Shown one piece after another: positions 11,913 to 21,313 of a stretch of DNA of 64,000 nucleotides. The notes under the pieces are model-generated. The model made no database searches. It saw only the letters and a list, made by a program, of their open reading frames with translations, and was not told the origin of the DNA. Origin of the DNA: Quercus robur (lineage: Eukaryota > Streptophyta > Magnoliopsida > Fagales > Fagaceae); NCBI RefSeq assembly GCF_932294415.1, contig NC_065536.1, positions 59,545,354 through 59,609,353 of the forward strand, read 5' to 3'. Made by a program: the position numbers and the translations under genes. Position 1 is the first letter of the stretch. Each line of letters begins with the position of its first letter.

Positions 11913-13215
11913 AATATGCATAATAGAGCTGACGGGTCTTTGGAGATCAACAACAACTTTTATTTTGTCAAAAAATTCCCCTTATCAAATAGATTAATTT
12001 TTTAAACCTTAATATATTAGAATTAGAATTTGTAGAAGATTTTTCAAATTGGGAGGTACTATAACTGCGCACTATGTGTGTACTCAACCTTCTATTCTTT
12101 TTAAAGGGTATTTTTCTATCACTTGTTTTGTCACATTCAAAACTAATGCTTTTGTCCATTGACATTACTACAATATGTAACGAACTCATAAAGTAAATAA
12201 TATTTGAATGAAAAAAATGTATTCTAAAAATTCCATCCACCCATATATATGACAGTGTATGATAAAGAAATTTATGATTCAACATCTTTTCTTGAGCCTT
12301 CCTTCCAATTGTTTTACAGCAACATTTGCAACTAACCTGTTATGTAATTGCAAGAGGCAAATGAAGCCACGTTAAAATAACTCCATTGCCACATTAATCC
12401 ATGGCAATTTTCCCCCTTTTATCAAAAGACACAATTCTAATACATAGCAATATAGAATACATAAACCATTTAAAAAAAAATGAAAAACCATAAACAAATA
12501 AAATATAGACAGTCATAAAATTGGGTTTTGTCGCCACTTATTTTTTTTAATGGGTAATATAGCATACATAAACCATTAATTATTATTATTATTATTTTTT
12601 TTTTTAAGTATAACAATGGCCATACACAAAAATAGATATAGAAATTCAAATTTTAAATATCTGAAGAACTTAGAAATTAGGTCTCAGAAATTTTAATTCT
12701 TATGAGCTAAATTCTTAGAAATTTATAATTCTTAGCAACCGTACATGGGGTTGGATGTTTAGTTGTGTTCTTTACCATATTATGGTTTTTAAATGGTTCA
12801 AAAACAGAAATTTGGATGGGATTCATAGAAGCTGGGTTATGATGGACTAATTGAAGTCGCAAATCTTCTTATGATGAAGCAACGGTAATTCTCATTGCTA
12901 AAAAATTATTATAGTTCTTTTGTTGTTATACAACAATGAATTGAGACTCCGTAGTAGTAAATAATATATTGCATACCTTTTGAGAGAATAAATCCAGGCG
13001 TAAGAGTAAGAACAGTAATTTGAACACGCTCCAAGAACCATTTTTTAATTTTTTTTTTTAAAGATGCTGGAAGAAGCAAAACGGCGGGCAGGAAGGACGG
13101 TGGGGGAGGGATGTAAGATGTAGTTATTGAATTTGGTTAGAAGTAGGAGGCTATGCTAGTGGGAAGTTTTTTTTATTTATTTTTTTATAGGAAAATACTA
13201 CTTCATCTATATCTA
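11913..13215. other. AT-rich intergenic region, nothing recognised
   Basis: No gene-like frame and no clear transposon ends were found. Short A and T runs occur throughout, and a TTA-rich run lies at about 12575-12605. Confidence 0.5.
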
Positions 13216-13750
13216 TCTATATATTATTACTAAAAGCTAAAATGTAGCATTTAATATTTCTACGCTCACATTAAGCCACGTCAGCAGCCATGTCATTCTC
13301 ATCATCTTTTCGGAATTTTTAATTTAATTTGAAACTAGTTTTTGCCAATTTTTAATTCAATTTCCAACCCTATCTCTACTTTAAAGTCCACTTCTTATAC
13401 ATTTAAATCCACTATAAAGCCTAAGCCCACATCTAAAGCCTTTTCAGCTAACTCTTTTTGTCAAACCTGATTCCTTTTCACAGTTACAACTTATACTATT
13501 CCCTTTCCTTCTGTTACATGGAGCCCTATCTCTACTTTAAATTCTAGCCCACACCCAAAGTCTTTTCAGCTAACTCCTCTTGTCAAACCTGAATGCTTTT
13601 CACGGTTACAACTTATACCTTTCCTTTTCAGGTTTAATTCAATTTGAAAAATGTAATAATCTCAAATTATAATGAATATAAATTATTAACTTTTACCAGA
13701 AAAATAGAAAAGCCTCTAAGCATGCGCTTATACGTGTGCTTAGAGGATAG
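13216..13750 (+). mobile_element. Putative non-autonomous Helitron
   Basis: The proposed 5' end is TCTATATATTATTACTAAAAGC followed by an ACGTCAGC motif, the style of many plant Helitron starts. The proposed 3' end is a hairpin (CCTCTAAGC ... GCTTAGAGG, stem 9 bp) followed directly by ATAG and then T. Most Helitrons end CTRR, so ATAG is a variant; related ends at 18841 and 20489 read CTAG. No Rep/helicase is encoded. The 5' end is less certain than the 3' end. Confidence 0.42.
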
Positions 13751-13980
13751 TATATAGAAAGAATTACAAATTACACCATCGTGACTCTCTATTCATTCTC
13801 TTCGGTACCATTCAAAAAATAAAAAAAAAAAAAGCAAAAAAAACAAAAGGTGCTACCACGCATAAAAAAAATGGTGCTCCCACTAAAATGAAGATGATTT
13901 TCCCATGGTTGGCTCCTAAATCCTAAAGGAGTTTTGGTAATTTTTTTTTTTTTTAAACCTTTTTCTTTTCACTTCTTTAA
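13645..13980. repeat. Duplicated segment, copy 1 (pairs with 18738-19083)
   Basis: About 335 bp closely resemble 18738-19083 in the same orientation. The segment includes the hairpin end, then TATATAGAAAGAATTAC, the phrase GGTGCTACCACGCAT and GATTTTCCCATGGTTGGCTC. Homology stops after CACTTCTTTAA. The matched part spans both the transposon end and the DNA beyond it, so this is either a segmental duplication or an element whose true end lies further out. Confidence 0.85.
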
Positions 13981-14070
13981 CATGGTTCATATCATGGTTG
14001 TTCTATTATTATTTTTTATTATTATTGCTCTATTCGACCAATGTCACTGTTAATGTCATCTACCCAATTC

Positions 14071-14118
<48 letters not shown>

Positions 14119-15350
14119 CTTCTTTTTTCTTTTTCTTTTTCCTTTTTTTATTGCTTGTCGGCCCATTGTCTGGTGGGATAATGATCTACAGTAACTTAGG
14201 GTTTTTTTTTTTTTTTTTTTTATCATTCATCATTCCTCACTTCATTTTCATCACTCATCAAGCATCACTGATCACTTAATTTTCTATATCCGACCCATTT
14301 TCTATACTCCAATTTTCTATACCTCACCCGTGTACGGCCGTTTCTCATCACTTAATTTTTTCTACATTTTGTGAACCCATACTTGTCAGACAATCCTTAA
14401 TTTTTTCTACTTTTTGTGAACCCATACTTGTCAGACAATCCTGTTAGCCTACCCGCCTCGCATCATTTCATCATTCCATATCACCCACTTTTCATTTCCT
14501 TTTCCCTTATGCCCTGTTACTCTCCCAAACCCAAAGACGCCAAAACCCCATTCATACTCTCCAATCCTCACCAAGGGAAGACGCCGCATCGGCGTGGTGC
14601 CTCGCCACCATTGCCACCAAGGGAAGACGCCGCACAGGTCGAGGTCGACGCGGTGGTCTCAGAAGCATAAGCTCGGGCACAACGCCATCTCCATGGACGA
14701 AAAAGACCCCAACAAAGCACAAACCCAACAAAGCCGGATCGACGACAAACACAAACACAAACACAATCATTTCATAGATCCTTTTTTTTTTTCCTTTTGG
14801 ATCGACGACAAAGCCGGATCGAGTCAAATCCGAAATCTCTGATTGACGACCAACGGACCTTCGACGAAGCATCGGTGGCCCAGGCAAGCCCTCCGATGAC
14901 GCATCGGTCTGAGACTGAGACTAAGACCCATTTGTGGGTTGTTCGTTGGATGGGTCACGTTTCTTCAAAGGAATGGGTTTTGAGAAGTACAATAAAGAAA
15001 TCTAAACAAGTAATGGGTATTTTGAAACCCATTTATGTTTGTTCAAGGAATAGGTATTTTGAAACCCATTCATGTTTGTTCTATGATGAAAAAAAAAAAA
15101 AAAAAAAAAAGAAGAAGAAGAAGAAGAAGAAGAAGAAAGAAAGAAAGAAAGAACTGCAGTGAAGACCAAAAGTATTTGTTTATGAATGATGCGCTTTAAT
15201 GGAAATTGGTGGTATTGAACAGTGTAGAGAGGGGACTTCTGTGTTTGGGAGTGAAAGTAGTGAATTGAGATCAGAGCCGTTGGGGAATCATCAAAAGCAG
15301 CACCGCACGAAAAGCAGCACCTCACGTGTATTTCTCTGAGCATGGGACCA
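13981..15350. other. Intergenic with microsatellites and a GC-richer island
   Basis: Contains (AT)n at 14073-14115, T runs, and a GC-richer island at about 14500-14900 with two copies of CCAAGGGAAGACGCCGCA. Short frames cross the island on both strands but none resembles a known protein. At 15010-15085 a short phrase (GGTATTTTGAAACCCATT) is repeated. A degraded, unclassified transposon or a captured gene fragment is possible. Confidence 0.4.
15089..15152. repeat. poly(A)-(GAA)n-(GAAA)n microsatellite
   Basis: About 20 A residues run into GAA units and then GAAA units. It produces lysine-rich and serine/phenylalanine-rich false frames on the two strands. Confidence 0.9.
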
Positions 15351-15454
15351 ATACCTAGTTTTAATTACAAAAATACCATTAAAAACAAAATTATGAAAAT
15401 TGATACCTAGTTTTAATTACAAAAATACCATTAAAAACAAAATTATGAAAATTG
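15351..15454. repeat. 52-bp tandem duplication
   Basis: Two head-to-tail copies of a 52-bp unit starting ATACCTAGTTTTAATTAC, nearly identical, so the duplication is recent. Confidence 0.85.
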
Positions 15455-16360
15455 AAAACATCTCAAATGTGTTTTCAATTTTTATAACTCATCACTCAAA
15501 AATTAAAAAATTGAGTGATGAAAATAAAAACTGGAAATAAAATTCAAATCAACATCTCAACTATGGATCCCACTATTTCTAAGTTATGTGTTACGAAAAA
15601 AAGTTATGAACTATGGAATAATCAAATCCAAACAACCCCTTAGTTTCGCGCAATGGTCTTTAGGCATATGAAATTTCTAACATAATTTATATCATATAAT
15701 TTTAGAGTCACTGTCCATTTGATTTATATTATTTTTAATTTGTAACTAATTTGGGCTTTACCATCAAATCATAATTTTCTTTTTCCTTTTTTTTTTTTGG
15801 CACTTTCTTGACAAATAACTCAAAAACAAAAATCAAATTTACTAATTTCCAGTTTCGATGGACGCATTCATCCCAGTTGTCTTTTATTTATTTATTTATT
15901 ATTATTTTGTAATAAACAAATAGAATTGAAGGAGCTCAAATCAGAGCAACATCAGATGTCTCAGAACAAAGCCTGTTAGCATACAAATCGTTGAGAATCA
16001 AATTCCAAAACAGATAAATGTCAAAATGAGGAAATTAAAAGACTATAAAATCCAAAATGCTTGTCAATCTTTTTTATTAGAGAAGGTATAAAATTAAAAT
16101 ACTAAAAAAGTTACTCTTTTACCTAGGGTATTGTATGGAATCTAGATATATGATAAAGTAATGTAAATGGTTGGTCTAAATGAAAACTAATAAAAATTTA
16201 TCAACTTAAATATGTGAAAATTATTATGTCTAGAATTACTTTTATTATTATTGTTGTTGTTGTTGTGAGAAACAGTATTATTTTAATTTAAATTAAAATA
16301 ATATTGTTGCCATTTTAGAGCAAAATAACAATATTGTTGCCATGTGTTGAAAGACTTGTA
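15455..16360. other. AT-rich intergenic region
   Basis: No coding frame is recognisable. A small inverted repeat (CTCATCACTCAAAAATT / AATTGAGTGATGA) at about 15488-15522 is MITE-like but has no defined ends. Confidence 0.45.
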
Positions 16361-16494
16361 TGGTCCGTTTGGATTGAGGGACAGAGAGGAGAAGTAGAGT
16401 AGATTTAACACAAAATTAGTTTATTTTTAGCCAACTTTACTCTACTCCCCTCTACTCTCCCTTCTACTCCCCTCCATTCAAACAAACCAGTAGT
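16361..16494. mobile_element. Short MITE
   Basis: The termini are TGGTCCGTTTGGATTGAGGG and, on the opposite strand, TGGTTTGTTTGAATGGAGGG, with pyrimidine/purine-rich arms carrying GAGTAGA motifs. The length is about 134 bp. GTTTGGAT-type ends are common among small plant DNA transposons; the target duplication is not clear. Confidence 0.6.
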
Positions 16495-16873
16495 TTGTTG
16501 AGGTTTATTATCTTGTCTAATCTTCACACCATATTTACAATTCTTTGGGTTTCTGAGCTATGAAAGATTTTTGAAATTTATTGAAGTTTTTCTTTTACCT
16601 TACTCTCTAAAAAAGAAGTGAGATATGTGACGTTGGGCTTGTTATTTTCATTGATATTGTAGCTATTAAAAGCTTTGTAGGCCCAGAACAATGTTTGAGA
16701 ATTGATGAGCTTTAGTATAAAATCTACCATGAGATGGAGTAGTTTTTAGTAAACAATTATTATCTCTTTTTCTCAGGAAGAAATTAGTTCAAGGGTGGAT
16801 ACTTGTGGGAGAAGCAGGGTAGGAGCAAGGGCGGGTGACCCATTCCATACTGGTGAAGCGTCCATTTATTTAA

Positions 16874-17412
16874 GGGAAAATTACACTTTACCACCCTAAA
16901 CTATACCCTAGATTACATTTTGCACCTTAAAATATTCGATTGCACACTTTGCACCCTAAACTCTAACCTTTGTTACACTTTGCATCCCAAAGTTAGTTTT
17001 ACTGTTAAATTAGATGGAAATTTGTAGCACATGACTTGCATGTGATTTTTACTTTGGTGGCACATAGTTTAAAGACAAAAACACCCTCTTTCCAATCAAT
17101 TAAAAACAAAAGCTCTCTCTCACATGCTAGCCTCTTCTCCTCCCCAAATCAAATTATGTCTAACCCTAAATCCCCAATAGTTCTCATGTGTGCCCAGCAT
17201 TAGCTCTTCCCCTCTCTCTCTGCCAACAGCTCTTCTCTTCTTTTGAAATTCTTTAGTTGCTCCTCTAAAACATGATGGTCATCATCTTGACATATTTTTG
17301 TTTGTTTTGAATACAGATAATTATAATAGAATCTGAGAGATAATTAATGCAAACACATACATCCAACATCTGGAAAAAAAAAAAAAAAAAAAAAAATCTG
17401 GGCCTACCATAT

Positions 17413-17462
<50 letters not shown>

Positions 17463-18075
17463 TTTCTTTACAACACCTGGTGAGGGGTCAAAGCATAGGT
17501 ATAACACAGTAAAAATCTATAATAATCAATATTAAAATAAAAATTTGAATGGATTCAATCTTGACATACTTCTTTAAAAGTTCATATTAGTCTTGTCTAC
17601 CTTATATTATTCCCCAAACTGTCTTTGGACTTCATGTTTTAGATAGTTTTCTAATTTTATTTTTGTTTTTTTAAACTTGATGTGGATTTCCATTTTTTTT
17701 TGCAACTTAGTATTATTTTACTTAGTGGAGCAACTGAACAATGAGAGAAAGGAGAGGAGTTGACACATGAGAGCTGTTGGGAATTTAGACAGATTTGATT
17801 TGGGGAGGAGGAGATGCTACGCACATGAGAGAAAGACATTTTGTTTTTAATTGATTGGAAAAGGGTGTTTTTGTCTCTAAATTGTGTGTCACTTAAACAA
17901 AAATCATGTGCAAGTCATGTGTTACAAATTTCCATCCAACTTAACAGTAAAACTAACATTGGGGTGCAAAGTATAACAGAGGTCATAGTTTAGGGTGCAA
18001 AGCATGCAATTGAATAGTTTAGGGTGCAAAGTGTAATCTAAGGAATAGTTTAAGGTGGTAAAATGTAATTTCCCC
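16874..18075. mobile_element. MULE-type element with ~240-bp inverted termini
   Basis: The two ends are long inverted repeats: the left starts GGGAAAATTACACTTTACCA and the right ends with the complement, GGTAAAATGTAATTTCCCC. The arms (about 16874-17115 and 17832-18075) share several internal phrases such as TTTGCACCCTAAACT and CATGACTTGCATGTG. The element is flanked by a perfect 9-bp direct repeat, TTTATTTAA, at 16865-16873 and 18076-18084. Long TIRs with a 9-bp duplication are the hallmark of Mutator-like elements. The interior encodes no transposase, so it is non-autonomous. A degraded relative lies at 46449-48052. Confidence 0.85.
17374..17459. repeat. poly(A) and (AT)n microsatellites inside the MULE
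   Basis: A run of about 23 A residues (17374-17396) is followed 18 bp later by about 22 AT units (17415-17459). Confidence 0.9.
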
Positions 18076-18369
18076 TTTATTTAATTGCATTGGTCCAAAT
18101 GAGATTTTTACTAACCCGAATTCAACCCAATTCTAGTTTCAAATAAAATTTTAAAATTAAATGATATTATTGGTGATTAATAGTACCTGCTAATGTTGAT
18201 GGCCTTTCTTATAATTTTTTTTTAACTTCATAATTCCCATTTAAAACAAAAAACAAAACAACGTGAGAGTTGAGATTGTGACTATGAGAGCCTTTCCCAT
18301 TTAATTTATTTATTTTGGCTTTTAGGTATTTGAATTTTTTTAATTTATTTATTTTGGTATTTAGGTATT

Positions 18370-18372
<3 letters not shown>

Positions 18373-18450
<78 letters not shown>
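18373..18450. repeat. poly(T)-(GTT)15 microsatellite
   Basis: About 33 T residues run into 15 perfect GTT units. The poly-cysteine frame read through it is an artefact of the TGT phase. Confidence 0.95.
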
Positions 18451-18560
18451 ATGGATGTGTACTTATGTGCTACATTATAGAACTAAGTGGCTATTTTTTA
18501 GGATTAAAAAAAACTTGATAACTCCCATTTAAATAAAAATAAGAGTTAATCATTCATCAC

Positions 18561-18844
18561 ACTCGTGCTCAGAGGCTTTTATATTTTTTCGGTAAAAGTT
18601 AATAATTTACATTCATTATAATTTAAGATTATTACATTTTTCAATCACAAAAAATATCTAGGGGTGTGATGAATGTTATGACTTATGCTTTTGTGGGTGA
18701 AATAATTTTTTCATTACACCTCAAGATATTTTTGTGATTGAAAAATGTAGTAATTTCAAATTATAATGGATGTAAATTATTAACTTTTACCGAAAAAATA
18801 GAAGAGTCTCTGGGCACGCACATGAGCACGTGCTCAGAGACTAG
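18561..18844. mobile_element. Palindromic element of a multi-copy family, copy 1
   Basis: Two arms of about 110 bp are inverted copies: the left has CGGTAAAAGTTAATAATTTA and TTTTTCAATCACAAAAA, the right has the complements, and both outer ends carry GTGCTCAGAG-type motifs. The right end adds a hairpin closing in CTAG before T, a Helitron-like terminus. Related sequences occur at 13645-13750, 20339-20492 and 41957-42216. Confidence 0.75.
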
Positions 18845-19083
18845 TATATAGAAAGAATTACGAATTACACCATCGTGACTCTCTACTCATTCTCTTCAGT
18901 ACTATTCATTATAAATAAAAAATAAAAAATAAAAACAAGTAGCAAAAAAACAAAAGGTGCTACCACGCATTAAAAAAAAATGGTGCTCCCACTAAAATGA
19001 AGATGATTTTCCCATGGTTGGCTCCTAAATCCTAATGAGTTTTGGTAATTTTTTTTTAAAGCTTTTTCTTTTCACTTCTTTAA
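18738..19083. repeat. Duplicated segment, copy 2 (pairs with 13645-13980)
   Basis: Same order and orientation as copy 1, with small differences in the A-rich runs. It begins in the right arm of the palindromic element and extends about 240 bp past its CTAG end. Confidence 0.85.
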
Positions 19084-20338
19084 TCGTTTTATTAGTTTCA
19101 TGTGGTATTAGTAATTTAGTATTCACGAAATTTGATGATTTTAGTTTCATAGTTAGTTGATGAGTTTGTTGAAAGATGGCTCTGTTAGCTTGCACCATCA
19201 ACAAAAATGAAAAAGAAAGTGGAAAGATACTAAGCAATATCTGGAAATGAGGATTGAGAAATGTAGTAGTAGCATATAAATGGGAAACAAGTTTTGGATC
19301 ATGGCGCATTGATAGTGTGAACTTTGTTCATAAATGTAACTTTAGCAAATTTTATTGCTTTTGAGTTTTGGGTTCTCTATTATAGAAAGTTTGGCTTCAA
19401 AACGCACCTCCTATAGTAGGAGACGATGTATACATATGCATTGAAAGTTTAAAATATTATGACAAAATTTATGATATTCTACTTTGAAAAAAACAATTAT
19501 GAAAAAAAATTATTGTTTTTAAATTTTCCTCACAATCTTTTACAATGTTCTGCAATGGTTCTTTTCAAGGGTTTGAAGATCCCAAAAATAATGGGATGAA
19601 TGGATTGATTGGCTACCTTGAAAGTATATATAGTGCAATTTGAACCCAACCAGCATATGTGATGCTCATGATTTTTATTTTTTTGGTGATATTCACAATA
19701 ATGTGCAAATCAGGAACAAGGTAAAAGGTTTGGATTAATCGCTACTTCATTTTATTTTTTATTTTGTTTTTAAGTTATTTTAATTTGCTTAGTAATATCA
19801 TTCATATTTATATATCATTATTTTATTTATTGAATTAAAAATGTGCAATATTTCTTAAAAATAAATTTGGATGTAATATTGTATTTCCAATATTTCAATG
19901 TGCTTCAAATTTATAGCATCTTTAAGACAGAATGATTGTGAGAAGTTTGAATCTAAATTGAAATAAGTCTGTGTATGGGCTAATTAATTTGGATTCAAAT
20001 ATAAATATGAATGATTTTTGGATTGAAATAAGTCTGTGCACGGGCTAAATTTGGATTCAAATTTATATCCTAATGTGATTTTTTTTTTTTTTTTTTTAGA
20101 ATATCCAAATGTGGTTTAATCGAACTTTTTAAAAATAAGGAAACATGGAATGTGGATAGTAAAAGTGAAATACCGAACTAGTAAAGGTCTTTTTGTTTTT
20201 TTTTTTCTTCTTCTTTCTAAAAACTCTTATAATATTAAACAAAAAATTCACCATTGGCGCAGAATGGTGCTTATTTATATCCTAAGTTTTGATTTCATTA
20301 ATTTTGTTAAAGAATTTTTAAAAAGTTAGAAATAATTT
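19084..20338. other. AT-rich intergenic region
   Basis: No supported gene. A phrase around GAAATAAGTCTGTG with TTGGATTCAAAT is repeated at about 19950-20065, an old tandem duplication. Confidence 0.5.
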
Positions 20339-20492
20339 TGTGGGTGAAATAATTTTTTTATTACACCCGTAGATTTTTTGTGATTGGAAAATTTATTAAT
20401 TCCAAATTATAATGGATCCAAATTATTTAATTTTACCCAAAAAAATAGACGAGCCTCTGAGAAATGTGCGTGAACGCCTGCTCAGAGGCTAG
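20339..20492. mobile_element. Palindromic family, half copy
   Basis: Contains only the right arm (GTGATTGGAAAATTTATTAA, TTATAATGGATCC) and the terminal hairpin with GCCTCTGAG ... CTCAGAGGC closing in CTAG. The left arm is missing. Confidence 0.6.
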
Positions 20493-20644
20493 TGGATAAT
20501 AATGTGTCTTGAATTTTACATTTGTGTGACCTATTTTTAAGAGCAAGGAACGCACCCAGCCATTTTAGAACCCCATTGGCTTTATATTCACCATGATAAT
20601 GATCATAAAATTCATGACACAGCAGAGAGATTTTAAAATCCTAC

Positions 20645-21250
20645 TGTACGGCACCGAGCTCCCAAAGCCCATACAGGCCTTGGGCCCAGACCCATCTAGG
20701 CCCCGGGCCCAAGCCCATACCAGCCTTGGGTGCGGGCCCAGCAGATAGATCCCGTTACCTTATGCCCTTCTTAAAACTGCCTTAGGGCCAAAAACAAGTT
20801 TTGGTTATTAAGCTCCCGGGGTTGACCGTTTAACATTTCCCGGTAGAGCGCATGAGTCAATACCCGGGAAGGTCATGATATGCACGGGAACGTGAGTCGC
20901 CGAACACAATCGGTGAAAATGGAGCCAAGTTCCAAGATCATAAATGCTGCACCGCCCTCTCACCTAAAACAGCCACTTTAACCAGATAATACTGGACCTT
21001 CAATAGCACTAACGATGAACATAATCATGGTCTCCCCACTAACCTTGGCTATAAATAGAGGAAAGTTGGGAGAAGAAGGGGTTGAGAAAGATTGAGGGAA
21101 AAATAGTGAAGGAGAGAGCATTTTCAACTGAGCGTTGCTTTGAGTCTCTCTGCCGAGAACGACCCATTGTAGGAAATCCTTAAACCCACTACAAATAAAT
21201 TGTGAGCCCAAGGGATCTAAGGCCCAGAGTTCTTGTACTTGGTTCTTACA
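20645..21250 (+). repeat. Tat 5' LTR
   Basis: Begins TGTACGGCACCGAGC and ends GGTTCTTACA (TG...CA). It holds a good TATA box and a CG-rich U3. Confidence 0.95.
21049..21058 (+). promoter_or_regulatory. TATA box in the 5' LTR
   Basis: CTATAAATAG within TTGGCTATAAATAGAGG. It would start the sense genomic RNA about 30 bp downstream, near 21085-21090. The same box exists in the 3' LTR at about 30825-30834. Confidence 0.75.
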
Positions 21251-21251
21251 A

Positions 21252-21269
21252 TTGGCGCCCACCGTGGGG
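21252..21269 (+). promoter_or_regulatory. Primer binding site region
   Basis: TTGGCGCCCACCGTGGGG follows the LTR after one base. TTGGCGCC-type sites are the usual primer binding sites in plant Tat elements; the matching tRNA cannot be named with certainty from memory. Confidence 0.8.
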
Positions 21270-21313
21270 CCATCCTACGAAGCTGTGGTTCGAGTGAGAC
21301 TCAAGCAAAGAAG

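Noticed and set aside
11354..12005. Open frames of about 100 codons with SLETDGF or KMKPSVSKL repeats
   Set aside because: They arise only because the minisatellite unit is 39 bp. They occur on both strands, change frame at unit indels and lack gene signals.
14552..14887. 111-codon minus-strand Arg/Pro-rich frame
   Set aside because: It overlaps plus-strand frames of similar length in a GC-richer patch and shows no domain.
18315..18518. Frame with a poly-phenylalanine and poly-cysteine run
   Set aside because: It is a translation of the poly(T)-(GTT)15 microsatellite.
21233..21313. Upstream ATG giving 27 more residues to Tat gag
   Set aside because: It begins inside the LTR and its codons cross the LTR end and primer site; the ATG at 21314 is a more natural start.
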